Source: Nemertoderma westbladi (Eukaryota > Xenacoelomorpha > Nemertodermatida > Nemertodermatidae). Taken from it: a stretch of 47,931 nt of DNA. Positions 1 through 10,027 of this stretch are shown here, piece after piece. The position numbers were made by a program, and so were the translations under genes. The notes under the pieces are model-generated. The model was not told the origin of the DNA and did not search any database. It was given only the letters and a program-made list of their open reading frames with translations. Position 1 is the first letter of the stretch; the number at the start of each line of letters is the position of its first letter. Location of the stretch: positions 1 to 47,931 of the forward strand of contig JAUCBJ010004995.1 in assembly GCA_032718475.1 (NCBI GenBank). Reading direction: 5' to 3'.

Positions 1-514
1 ATCTATGGGAAAATTTTTAAAACAAATAAACATGTCAAATGTTGATTTATGACTCCAGCTAATGGACTATAAACAAAAACCAGTCACTCTCGAATTACAG
101 ACCTTCAGACCTTCCAACCATCTCTAATGCTCCCATCCCTACACCATTAATGAAACACTCATAACCGACCTTAGGATTAGCCTCCCCTCCATTCCCCACA
201 CGGCGGGCAGCATTATTAGTCCTTCAGAATATGAGTCATCGCACATCAATATCAAATACTGTCAACCCCTACAGGCGATTGGGGGACGTTAGTGCCCGCG
301 AGACGATAGTGCCCGCGGGCATTCCCAATATTTGTATCAAAAGTTGGTCAATCGTAAACGTGTGATAACTACGGAAATGATTGAATTTGTTGACGAGATA
401 AGGAAATCTGTAGACAACTAGATTGGTTAGATAAACACGAATATTATGATACCCCCGTTGTAGTTGGTTGATTTCTGCACCCCTACCTAAGGGTAGTATA
501 TCTACACGGGGTAA
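1..514. other. Non-coding stretch, no gene seen
   Basis: No convincing reading frame. The only structure noticed is a short near-duplicate around 290-325, where TAGTGCCCGCGAG is followed 16 bases later by TAGTGCCCGCGGGC, which includes the palindrome GCCCGCGGGC. A weak ORF begins at 468 but most of it translates the inverted repeat arm of the next element, so I do not call it. Confidence 0.5.
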
Positions 515-1739
515 CAGACGTTTCGGTCTAAGACGTTTTGGCCTAGGACGTTTCGGCCCAATGAATGAAATACAAGATTTGCTTGTCGGACGATTTGGCC
601 CAAAGACTCACTCTACTCCCTTAAATAAGCTATTAATTAATTATGTTATTCAATTTATTTTTTTTTTTTTTGCGTTCGTTACAAGAGGAGTTGTCAGTAG
701 GAACTGCTCGAACACCTGTTTGAAAGTCGTCAAGATCGAAGTTCTACATTATATTTATAAATAATAACTAATTTAATGTAATGTAATATTATTATTATTA
801 TTATTTATTAATATAAATATACACCATACTGTAACTTAGTATTATGTATTACTTAAGTATTACTAAGTATTATGATGATGGGGTTTCCCCCATAAAAAAA
901 CATACGTATTTTAAAATATGAGTCAATAAATAAAGTACATTAAAATACACCGAATTAAAATTATTACTGTATTTTAATGTTGGTCTTAAAAATATAATAG
1001 ATTAGAAATATTCCATTAAAGGAGCATTGCTAATAATTATGAGACAGACTGGATGTCATATGGAATGAGATAAAATATATGCGTATTAAATTTAAATTTA
1101 GATGAAATATATGCGTATTAAATTTAGATGAAATGTATGCGTATTAAAAGGACCAGAGTGGATGTGAAAGTGAAATAAAATATGAATTAATAAAAGCATT
1201 ATACGTCGTTATCCATGGGTATAAATCAAAATCATCTATCATCGAAGATGAGAGTTATTGTTTTAACAGATCATTAAGACATAGCTGCAATACACTGTCC
1301 AGCTACTGTAGAAGAATTATCAATTGAGTAATGTTTAAAATTAATGAAGTATCTCCAAAATATATCGATCAGACGAGATTTAAGCCCAAAATGGTTCGTG
1401 AAATTGATATATATAATTGTATAATAATATAAGTAATATAATATAATACAATATAACTGATGGCGAATTGTCTATGGAACCAGAGCACCACTTCCCTAAT
1501 ATTTATTTTATTTTGAAATAAAGGTAAATTAAATAGCCATTTCATGAAAGATATTTTATTAAGTGTTTGTATGTTATTGTGAAATAATTATAATTTTAAT
1601 GAATAATTATTATCATATCAAACAAGTTGGCCTTTTAATTCAGTTAGTAATGGGCCGAAACGTCCGGGCCGAAATGTCCGGACCGAAACGTCCTATGCCG
1701 AAACGTCCTGGACCGAAACATCCTAGGCCGAAACGTCTG
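515..1739. mobile_element. Foldback-like element with inverted tandem-repeat arms
   Basis: The left end (515-560, plus a stray unit at 588-602) consists of units reading GACGTTTCGGCC. The right end (1651-1739) consists of six units reading GGCCGAAACGTCCT, exactly the reverse complement. Both outer edges are the same: CAGACGTTTCGG on the left and CCGAAACGTCTG on the right. Units are 14-15 bp and vary in single bases. The about 1 kb between the arms is very AT-rich and has no coding capacity; it includes three 30-33 bp copies of a ATATGCGTATTAAATTTA motif at 1074-1150. I see no convincing target-site duplication. The architecture (outer arms of short tandem repeats in inverted orientation around a non-coding centre) is that of foldback transposons. 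The right edge lies directly next to BEL gag sequence. Confidence 0.6.
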
Positions 1740-1765
1740 TATACCATATACGATGGGACCGCAAT

Positions 1766-2564
1766 GTGCTAAACGCTAAACTTCGCGGTAAACCAGCTTT
1801 AGGCATGAATGAATTCCTGGAATACCTCGATTATGAATCCTCATTGCAGATGATTACCCAGCGGCGCGAGCGTTACCTAGATCCAAAATCCGACAAAACA
1901 ACCCCAACTAGGCGTCGGGAGCAAGTTTATCAAACTGATCTATCAACCTGTGAGGAGGAATCCGAAGAAAGTGAAAACTCATAATATCTCGGATAGCCAG
2001 AAACGCAGCGACCAACAGCGTAAAGGCCTGAAACAACTAAAACCGATAATTAAATCAGCGACCTATAACGCTGGCTGTTTATTATGTAGTAAAGAGTCCC
2101 ATAGGCTCCCGCAGTGTCCAGACTTTATTGGAATGTCTTTGGAAAAACGGAGAGAAACTGTAACCTCTTTAAGTGTATGTTTCCTGTGCTTGTGCGCCGG
2201 ACACAATAGAAGCAAGTGTTATTTACGGGACACCTACAAATGTGTTAAGTGTAATGGAAAACATCACTACCTATTGCATCAGAAGGATATAGACCCCCAT
2301 GTGGAAATAAATGTTCCATTTACCGATTATTCCCCTTATGACATGAGGGGAAGTACCGAACAGGAGTTCTATACAGACGAGTTCTCCATGGATGAGGAAA
2401 GTTGCAATAATGTAGTGGTCTGTACAGCCATCACGTATGAGCCACCATTACCCCCAGAACAGCCTATAGACCGTCATACATCATTAAAGACCTCTGACCC
2501 AAAATCGCTTGGTGTTAGAGAATTCCCCGTTTTGCAAGTTCGACTACAGTCCCAATCCCAATAA
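1766..2564 (+). pseudogene. BEL/Pao gag, C-terminal part with zinc knuckles (decayed)
   Basis: This is the nucleic-acid-binding end of a BEL/Pao retrotransposon Gag. It lies in two frames: 1766-1984 carries a typical pre-knuckle segment (NEFLEYLDYE, then a basic, acidic-tailed linker), and 1950-2564 carries the knuckles, so a frameshift lies in 1950-1984. The second piece shows the BEL-type cysteine/histidine spacing: CLLCSKESHRLPQC, then CFLCLCAGHNRSKC, then CVKCNGKHHYLLH. These domains bind template RNA in the particle. The N-terminal Gag is missing on this side because the foldback-like element ends just upstream. The frame stops at 2562, where an about 95-bp palindromic segment interrupts the passage to the protease. 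Not expected to make functional protein. Confidence 0.8.
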
Positions 2565-2665
2565 GCATTAACTTGGTCGTTTTGGCGGCCAAAATGACCA
2601 AAATCGTCAAAAAAATGTAGTGTATTGCTATGGGCTGTTTGGTCGTTTTGGCGAAGCGATTTAAC
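2565..2665. repeat. Palindromic insert inside BEL gag-pol
   Basis: Short segment built of TTGGTCGTTTTGGC in direct and inverted copies (GGTCGTTTTGGC followed by GCCAAAATGACC, then TTGGTCGTTTTGGC again). It places a stop between the Gag knuckles and the protease. The BEL copy on the other strand has the same segment at about 15560-15662, so it was present before the two copies separated. Confidence 0.6.
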
Positions 2666-2730
2666 TCGACTCAGCCAAATCCAGACAGCCCGTACACTGC
2701 AACAACCGTAGCGTCATCGTAAACGCCCTA

Positions 2731-3822
2731 ATGGAGACAGGAAGTTCTGGATCCTTCATTGATCAAGACCTTGCAGAGGAGTTATTTAGCACGGCAGACG
2801 GACATCCAATGAAATTAAATCTATCCGGCGTAATGCAAACCTGGCAATCACTTATACAAACTCGTTATTACAAAATTTCTTTATCTGACCCCGGTGATAT
2901 AAATGAAATATGTAAATTGAACAACATTAAGGTGGTTGCGATTAAGAAGTTTACAAATAGTCAAGCACCTGCGAATAACTGGGACAACGATGACTTTGTG
3001 AAACGTAATAACATCCCTCGATATGAACTCGATCGACCCGGAGTTCAATTATTAATCGGCCAGAACGCGCCAGAGGCCCGGGAAATTTTACAAAAACTCC
3101 CTAGTTCACCTCTGCCTTTAACCACATACGCTGGCAGAACCAGAATCGGTTGGTTCTGCACTGGCCCCATCGACAAAGACTTTAAATGCAAGAATGTCTA
3201 GTGAGAATATATCAACCAACCACATTCATTCAGAAAACATATCGACCAACTATATCCATTCTCCTAAACCCGGACAAATTGTGGAAGTGGAGGAATTCGC
3301 GGTGGGAGGACCCGATTTTGGGACAAAGTTTTCAAAATTTTGCGGTGAATCCAGTAAATCCAACGACAACAATCAACCGACATCCCAATTTAATACGGAC
3401 GAATATGGAGAACCCATTGACATGGCAACCAATAATTATGTAAATAAATTGGACAGCCCAAACTCAGACCCCCTTTTGAGTATTCACTCCCGGACTGAAG
3501 CTGTCCCAGACACCCCCCGATTATTTCAAAATCTATCCCCACTGATAGCCCGCGCCATGAACCATTATAGCTCATGGGATAAATTTTGTAGGGCTATAAC
3601 TATTCTGAAACAATTATTCCACTATAGATATAGTACTAATAATATACCTGTAGTAGGCTTGTCACCCACTGAAGTTGATAAATGTAATTTACAACTGTTA
3701 CGACTTTCACAGAAACTTGAGAGACCTTAGGAATATCATCAACTCAGCGTCGATCCTTTGACTCCATTGTTGGATAAATTCTCAGGTACTATGATTAATG
3801 GATTAATTCGCGTTGGAGGTAC
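2731..3822 (+). pseudogene. BEL/Pao pol remnant: protease, RT deleted, integrase linker
   Basis: The coding match starts a little before 2731 (RSVIVNALMETGSSGS). 2731-3201 is a retropepsin-like protease: the active-site region reads METGSSGSFID, so the usual catalytic Asp of D-T/S-G is Glu. The flap/tail region has VQLLIGQNAPEAREI and RIGWFCTGP, typical of BEL. An extra C near 3165 breaks the frame compared with the other copy, and the continuation lies in another frame (3194-3730). That piece ends with the BEL RNase H/integrase linker (HYSSWDKFCRAI, LSPTEVDKCNLQLLRLSQ) and, after a stop at 3730, LTPLLDKF and GLIRVGG. The whole reverse transcriptase and RNase H core are absent, so this is an internally deleted copy. 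No function expected. Confidence 0.8.
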
Positions 3823-4004
3823 CTAAAGAGGTGAGGTCTCTATAGGGGTGCTTCCAACAGGTGGCGGTGGACTCGTGAGGGTCTGGGGGTACGTTAGATT
3901 CGTAATATAGTGCAAGGGAGTCACTGAAGGGCCTTGTGTCTAGCGAGCCATGAATCAACATGGTGCCATCTAGTCGGCCTGTTGCCGTACTGCTAGTCCT
4001 GTAC
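3823..4004 (+). pseudogene. Degraded BEL integrase C-terminal end
   Basis: After the GLIRVGG motif the frame collapses. Short pieces still resemble the end of BEL Pol: GLVRVWGYVR near 3870-3900 and SSRPVAVLLVLY at about 3969-4004 (compare the family ending RPV.RL.LL). Several stops intervene. It links the pol remnant to the LTR that follows. Confidence 0.45.
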
Positions 4005-4379
4005 ACAGTAGGGGTGGTGGCTTTGCGTGATCTGTGGTTTCACGTGGTGTGATTTGTGTTCTGTGTGTGCGCGAGCAGTGGCAGTTAGCTTTGGGGCTTG
4101 GATGTGTTCCATCGACCGTCAGCTGTTCCTTTTTTTTTTTGATACTATATGTTATTGTCTCCATGTTCAGCTGGTTGGTCTTTGGGGTCTGTTTGGGTCT
4201 GACAAGAGCTTTGTCGCTGTGGGTGCGTGAGCGTATACGTGAGTGTGTGTATGGCCACTGCGAGTGAGTTTGGGAACCCTTGCCAGTTGGCTTGTTACTC
4301 CCGTTTTCTTTAACAGGGTGTTTTAATTTGTTAAAATAAAGCCACCCAGCGGGAGTAAAAGACATCACATCTCCCAACA
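3980..4379 (+). repeat. BEL/Pao LTR (left edge uncertain)
   Basis: The segment ends with ATCTCCCAACA at 4379, carries a polyadenylation signal AATAAA at 4335-4340 about 40 bases before that end, and is followed by an untranslated leader and a BEL gag. Upstream lies the 3' end of pol. It therefore behaves as the 3' LTR of one copy and the 5' LTR of the next. The left edge could be TGTTGCCG at 3980 or TGTACACAG near 4001; no second full LTR copy is available in the window to fix it. A pyrimidine run lies at 4130-4140. Confidence 0.55.
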
Positions 4380-4524
4380 ATAGTCAAATTATCTATTCTC
4401 TAGGTGGCGCAAATAGAAAATACAGCTAACAATTAATTCTTTGCTTTACAGAAATAATATTTAGTAAAATCTATTTGTCGCTACTATACCTATTTTGTAT
4501 AAAAAATTCTATTAATTTAACATA

Positions 4525-6217
4525 TTGTCAAGATCAGATACAGAGACCGAGCCATCAGCTCGACGTCCGTCCCCCATAACTATCCCTATTACTGAAATCC
4601 TTCCCACTGCTAATCCAGTTGCACCACCCGTCCCTAGCAAGAAATCTTGGGACAGGTCCCGTATAAGAACTAGGCAGTTTACTGGGGGGATCGTGAATAA
4701 TGTGGAAGTAGAACTGCTCGTGACCGACCCTGTCCAACTTGGAGTGAGTTCACCACCATTATTAATTATAGACACATCTCCCATTATGTTCGCCCCCTCA
4801 TCTAGTAACAATGAGGAATTGCATCTCCTGGGCGACAGCACACATTCTCAGAGCCTAGCGGATGAGACCGTTCCGGCTCACCCACAGGCAAGACTAGCCC
4901 GCCTGTTGGAGGAGATCGACAGCTACCAGGAAAGAATAGCAACTGGAGCTATGGCTACCGAACAGGGAGACTATGGGGAGGAGTTACACAATCTGATAAA
5001 CTCACACTATAACCACCCCGAACTTCATAGGTTTTTCCAGTTCAATGACATGATATGGGCGGATTTATATAAGCTAAAGGTTCCCCAAGTTCCATGCAGC
5101 ACGGGAGAACTATCTGCATTGGTTTATGGCCAAGTGACTGAATTTAATCAGCACATAGGAACTCTTATGCATGAGTTGCAGACTGTACAGCCTGACCCTA
5201 GAACTAACCCAGCTGTATACTTTAAGGTTAAGGAACTAGTCTGTAGAATCCGTTTAGTCTTGTCCGCCTTCTGGGAAGTGTCTAGCAGACACCATGACGC
5301 CGAATTAGCTGCCATAGTCGGCAGGCAGTTAGCAGAAGTAGCTGTGATAGCTGGGAAGGCACTAGCCCTTGAAAGGTTATATGGGCCGACCATTCCCCCG
5401 GGTGTCGATGTGGCTTGTTCCGGTACAGTAGCACCGCGAGACATGCGCACAGACTCGGAAGATTCCGATGAAGGTGAAGGCATGGATGCCATATCACGAC
5501 ACCTACAGCATTACATAGCTATAGTAGGAGAGGCTGAACTACATCGGAGGTTAAAGGGTTTAGCCCCTTCTAGTCCTGAATCAATGGCAGTTCTAGACGG
5601 AATAGAGGCCGAGCGTGACATGCAAGCACAGGTGGAAGAGCATGCAGCTGATAAGGAAATATTAGAAATGGAATTACAGTTAAACGCAAACCAACGGCGT
5701 AAAGAGTTACAGTTAGAAGCTGAACAGTGACGTAGAGAGTTGCAGTTAGAAACTGAACAGCCATGTGAGCAGCAATATAACGCGCGCTTAGAACATAATA
5801 TAGCTCTACAAAATCAAAAAGCGCTAAAGAGATTAAGTGAAAATCACCGCAAGGAAAGGTTAGGTTCAAACTGAGGACGAGACAAATCGAATAGAGGGAC
5901 TTATGCTTCGTCAGATGAAGGAAACTCCACCGACGCTAGTGAAGGTGGTAGCTACTCTCGGGGCAGACGAAAGAGAGCTGTTAGAGTAGCACTGCCGGAC
6001 CTGCCTCCATATAATAGAGACAGGATACCCCCAGAGCCAACTGATCTAAACCACCCGAGGTCGCAAACTTCGCGGCCCCTCCTGGGTAGGTTGCAGGAGG
6101 AAGACGAACTGAATGATCCTGGGTTCAAGATCTATATAGATCCACGGGAACAGAAGCCATCCCCTCAACTACAGCGGCAACCCCTTACCGCAATAGAAAC
6201 ATCATACCGCCAATAGG
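4525..6217 (+). pseudogene. BEL/Pao gag, N-terminal and central part (stops)
   Basis: A 401-residue open stretch (4525-5730) followed, in the same frame, by two more open stretches ending at about 5873 and 6215-6217. The frame opens without an ATG: the first codon is TTG just after a stop, and the first good ATG is near 4785. A start by splicing or an upstream loss is possible. The protein is helical and charged, with a heptad-like Glu/Lys/Gln-rich region (around residues 360-430), a basic SRGRRKRAVR segment and a Pro-rich LPDLPPYNRDR tail, as in BEL Gag proteins before the zinc knuckles. Two of the three stops are TGA, the first probably from CGA, consistent with CpG decay. It lies directly downstream of the LTR. 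The zinc knuckles are not reached: a different repeat begins at 6587. Confidence 0.65.
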
Positions 6218-6586
6218 TCCCATCTCGAACCATATCCCTCGTATGAGTTGCCCAGAACTCCCCAAGCCTAACTACCTGTCTAGCACTTTAGCTAAGACAA
6301 GGGATGAAAGGGTGTTATTCAACACCGATATATCCCAACAAATCCTCACTCAACCGTCTATTATAATCAGTGTAACCTACCAGATGACAGGCACCTGGCT
6401 CCTGGATCGACCCACTTACCCGCGACCGCGCCGGTACAAGTGGGGACCCGGCATCCGGGGCCAGGAACGCCATTGTCATCCGGCAAGGGAGTGCCGGTCA
6501 TAAACGACGGGCAGGGAGAGACCTACCCCAAGGCTGGTGTCAGGTTTGCGCCAGATGCTCACATTGACCTCAAAGAGTAGTAGTGG

Positions 6587-6880
6587 TTTGGTCCTCTCGG
6601 CGACAGTTAGACCTCACTGACACCCATTGGGTGTCATATGACACCCTATTATCACCCATAGGGTGTCGTTGGCGCCAGACTGTCTGGGTGACACCTCCCA
6701 ATTAGGCTAATTAGACCCTAATTGATAGGTGGCATCAATTAATTAGTACAATTAAAAACTAATAGGTGTCTTACGACTCCTAATTAGGGTTTAATTGATT
6801 ATCCTAATTAATCAGACTGATTAGCGCCCTGACACACAATGGGTCATCAGTGAGGTCTAACTGTCGCCGAGAGGACCAAA
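6587..6880. mobile_element. MITE-like unit with 34-bp perfect terminal inverted repeats
   Basis: 6587-6620 (TTTGGTCCTCTCGGCGACAG and 14 more bases) is the exact reverse complement of 6847-6880. Between them is a run of nested palindromes (GACACCCATTGGGTGTC, GGTGTCATATGACACC, CCCTATTATCACCCATAGGG) and AATTAATTAG blocks. There is no ORF. I see no clear target duplication. A sister copy lies inverted at 14530-14805, where the second arm is deleted to GGCGCAAGAGG. Confidence 0.65.
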
Positions 6881-7160
6881 GGGTGTCATAAGTGACACCG
6901 CGGCTCTTTTATTTATTAATACCTATTTATTTGTATTTAATTTTAATTAATTATTTGTATTTAATTTTAATTAATTATTTGTATTTTATTTTACTTTATT
7001 TATTTGTATTTAATTTTAAATTAATTATTCATTTGTTCTTTATTTTAAATTAATAAATTGTATTAACTTTACTTTATATATTGATTTATATTTTTAGATT
7101 AAATTAGTTTTTATATTACCAATGAGATCACTATGACATAATGTCTATATTTATCTTCAT
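6881..7160. repeat. AT-rich tail shared with 14250-14515
   Basis: Blocks of TTTATTTGTATTTAATTTTA repeat here, then TTTTTATATTACCAATGA and a ATGTCTATATTTA segment. The same succession, reverse complemented, occurs at 14515 down to about 14280, so the shared repeat is longer than the inverted-repeat unit beside it. Possibly an LTR or non-autonomous element of unknown type. Confidence 0.6.
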
Positions 7161-8833
7161 AATGGCTATGGTATGCGGCTCCCTACTGGCAACTAATTAC
7201 TCTATCGCATCCCATGTGCAACATTTCAGTGAGGCAACTATCATCTACGCTCATCGGCGGGCCCCCTCCTCTGCTGTCGTAGATACGACACGGTCTCTAT
7301 TGTATTGAATCTACACGTATACCCCCAAGGCAAATATAAATCAGCGGTCCCGTCTGTTAGCAGCCCCTTTGATGACTCACTAATAATCCCAACGCGGCCT
7401 TGACTACACCAAATCCATATATCGCCCGAGGCTAATGTTCCAGCGGCCCTCATCCAACAAGCCACCTTTGTTCTCACTATAGCCGGCATCACTTGGGTCC
7501 TTTCCTATATCCAGGCATCCTGTATCATAATAATGAAGCGTCTCTAAACACGCATTCCTCTCTACTAATCCCATTCCTATGCAACAGACCTGCTTCTGTT
7601 ATACACTCAACTCAACATAATTAGTAAGATGTCTACAGGGGTTTTCTAATATAGAATCAACATCATGAGAAGTTGCCCTGGTAACTGCTTATGCATGAAC
7701 AGACAATTAGCGAGCCACCCGATTGCTGCTGCGCCCTGATTGGCTCATTTAAGAGACCTCCCTCAATAACCGAATTGATATTTAATAAGTCCCCACCAAG
7801 ATATTACGTCATTATTTCATTTGCAAGTTACAATTAACATCATTTACCATTATTTTGTTTTCGAGTTTATTATTATTTATTAAGAATATTTATTTATTAT
7901 CATCAATCAACAATCCGATTATATAGTTGTATTATTGTCATTTCGCCGCGTTAACGCCCATCATCGTCATACAACCGCGTAATATTTTCCAACCTAATTT
8001 CCGATACCATTCCATTCTATCGGTAAATAAACTCTCTCGTCGTCCACTCAACCAACTTCTTCGTTGCCAACGAACTTCCAAACTTCATCTTTCCGTGAAT
8101 ATTAACTGCCACCATAAGTAAAATCTGCCTTCCACCATCTGACTATACTATCGATGCCGGTAGCAAATAATTTACATTTAATGTCTACTGGTACAACAGT
8201 ATTGCAGTAGGCTCATTATTAATTACTGTCAGACTGCGGTGGTACCGATAGCCTAAACCATGATCGAAGCATTCGATCAATAGGCCTACATCTGCCTATC
8301 TGCTTGTCTACCTGACTACCGGTACCGGATCATTCGAGTTAGCCTAGTGCCGTCGTAGTAGCGATATAGACCCTACTGAACAACAATGAATACTGCAGTT
8401 TTCACTATATATCCTACTGAGTAACTGAGATCTCACACAGCGATTAGCTAGGCCTATCGTTGATTTGTAATGGTTAACGCTACCGGTACGTCTGACTTCT
8501 GGCAGACTATATCACTAGCACTACTGCACTGACTGACTGTTGACTGCTGTTTATAGACCCTCTTTCCACGAATAATAAGTGCCATCGCTATTGTGTCTTG
8601 GTTATCGCCACTATCTAACCGCTGGTACACTAGCACTACTGCACTAGACACTGCCGACTGTCTGCTTTATGTTTCACTGACTGATTGTTACAATACAGCA
8701 ATAGGCCTAACTGTACAAACGCAGTATTGTTGCCTAGTAACCGATTAATACCTACTGTTTTACTTTATTTTTAGCAAGTATACAGTATTTTTTATTTTTT
8801 ACAAATAATCAACTTATTTTTTCTAGATTCAAG
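7161..8833. other. Non-coding stretch, no gene supported
   Basis: No convincing reading frame on either strand. Noted: a CCAAT-type GATTGGCTC at about 7737 followed by an ATTACGTCATT at 7803-7813; several TAGGCCTA and ACCGGTA palindromes from 8280 on; and a pyrimidine-rich stretch ending in TTTTTTCTAG at 8817-8826, which could be a splice acceptor for the zinc-finger ORF that follows. Confidence 0.5.
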
Positions 8834-9003
8834 ATGCCTATGTCCACAAATAAAGTTAGCTGCCCAATCTGCGACAAAGAGACGTGGAGTGATAATTTAT
8901 CTCGCCACATTAAAACTCATTTCGCGCACTATAGATGTGACTGTTGCCCGACTTGGTCCTCCGAAAAGAAGACGCTGGTTGGCCATCTGGTTTCATGTCC
9001 TTA
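8834..9003 (+). CDS. Small two-zinc-finger protein (or last exon of one)
   Basis: A 56-residue frame starting ATG CCT ATG and ending TAG. It encodes two adjacent fingers and almost nothing else. The first is canonical C2H2: CPIC, 11 residues, then H-x3-H (HIKTH). The second is C2HC: CDCC, 12 residues, then H-x3-C (HLVSC). The basic, short linker HFAHYRC joins them. A polypyrimidine tract and CTAG lie immediately upstream (8817-8826), so this may be a terminal exon. Fingers of this type bind nucleic acid or protein. A similar but broken two-finger micro-ORF sits inside the TIR element at 36839. I do not recognise the gene. It may belong to a mobile element rather than the host. Confidence 0.55.
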
Positions 9004-9011
9004 GGGGGGAA

Positions 9012-9135
9012 CAGCAGTGAGGCATCGAGTGAGGCATAGTCTATGCCTCAGTGCCTCAGTGAGGCATAGTCTATGCCTCAGTGAGTCATAGTCTATGCCT
9101 CAGTGCCTCAATGAGTCATAGTCTATGCCTTCTCG
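9012..9135. repeat. Tandem hairpin repeat, AGGCATAG/CTATGCCT
   Basis: Four tandem copies of a 22-32 bp unit containing the near-palindrome AGGCATAGTCTATGCCT, joined by CAGTGCCTCAGTGAG spacers. Each copy can form a hairpin and the copies can pair with each other. It begins 9 bases after the zinc-finger stop codon. Confidence 0.8.
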
Positions 9136-9209
9136 CCGAAAGCGAGAACATCCTTGTCGAAAAGTTTAAAGAAACGAGTCTCCTCTTCCTCGGTCGGAGT
9201 CGACGAGTT

Positions 9210-9691
9210 CTAGATGAGAAGAAGAATCGAGTTTGTGATACTATGAAAATCGAATAAGCGATCATCGGAGAAGAAGGAGGTTATGAGAGTGGTTAAACCC
9301 AGTAAACGATTTGCCACGTCTTGGTTGATGTTTTCTTGAATAAAATCGACTATACTAGTTGGAATCGTAAACGTCTCGGTTGAAGTAGTTAGATTGAACG
9401 TTATTTTGTTGTCCCTTTTTAAAAGTTTGAAACCGTGGTTGGAGGAATGAAGTTTATTATCGTCGAGGGTTTGATATTGTCCATCGTGAAGTTCGTAGCA
9501 GGCACGGAAAATAAAGTGCGCACAGTTTGCTGGAATCGGGATGGGGGTTGTTTTAAGGTTGTATTTATCATTAACGGGAAGAGTTTGTTCGCCGAATCGA
9601 AATATAGACCAAACGAGTTGTCTTGTAGCATAAACTGATTTTCGTTGCAAACCAGATTGTTGCTTGAATAGCTGATTTCTGAATGTGCCAT
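9210..9691 (-). pseudogene. Unrecognised decayed ORF, two overlapping frames
   Basis: Two minus-strand frames overlap: 9691-9419 (90 residues, starts MAHSEISYSSNN) and 9650-9210 (146 residues, ends ITNSILLLI). The beginning of the first and the end of the second look the more protein-like. A likely reading is one gene with a frameshift near 9580-9600. The C-terminal part is rich in Thr, Asn and Ile with alternating hydrophobic patches (KITFNLTTSTETFTIP), which could be beta-rich; it is followed by a helical IVDFIQENINQDVANRLLGL stretch. I do not recognise the family and assign no function. It converges on the zinc-finger ORF 8834-9003, and the DNA transposon begins 126 bases beyond its start. 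Confidence 0.4.
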
Positions 9692-9809
9692 CGTGATTGT
9701 GTACTGGTAACTCGTTTAGGAAATAAAAATAAATAAATACTTTTACGAAAATAATTAAAACTTTTCAGGAAAATAAAGAGACAATGACTGGGAATGTGGT
9801 GAACAGGGG

Positions 9810-9816
9810 CTATTAT
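9810..9816. repeat. Left target-site duplication CTATTAT
   Basis: CTATTAT immediately before the left TIR; the same seven bases follow the right TIR at 14062-14068. Adjacent bases differ on both sides, so the duplication is exactly 7 bp. Confidence 0.75.
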
Positions 9817-9897
9817 TAGGGGGAGATGTTAAAATCAAAATTTATTTGTTTGACCTTGGGTACAAGTTATAAATGTGTGAAATTTAATGCTGATTCC
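9817..9897. repeat. Left terminal inverted repeat
   Basis: Outermost bases TAGGGGGAGATGTTAAAATC, then a diverged middle, then TACAAG, GTGTGAAATTT and GCTGATTC in the same order as in the right end read inward. Confidence 0.75.
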
Positions 9898-10027
9898 AGT
9901 GATATGTGATACTTTGTGTTGGGGGGTGCCTTTATATAGGCAGCCATCACTTTAAAAATGTTAAAATTGATTATCACTGGTATTAATAGAGATCCATTAT
10001 TTATTACATTATGACCAAACTCTAACT

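Noticed and set aside
3803-4380. Overlapping short ORFs on both strands at the BEL LTR
   Set aside because: The region is LTR and degraded pol end; the ORFs show no family features.
7241-7492. 83-residue minus-strand ORF and hydrophobic plus-strand reading (possible envelope-like segment)
   Set aside because: No recognisable domain, a stop in the plus reading and no link to the BEL pol; too weak to call.
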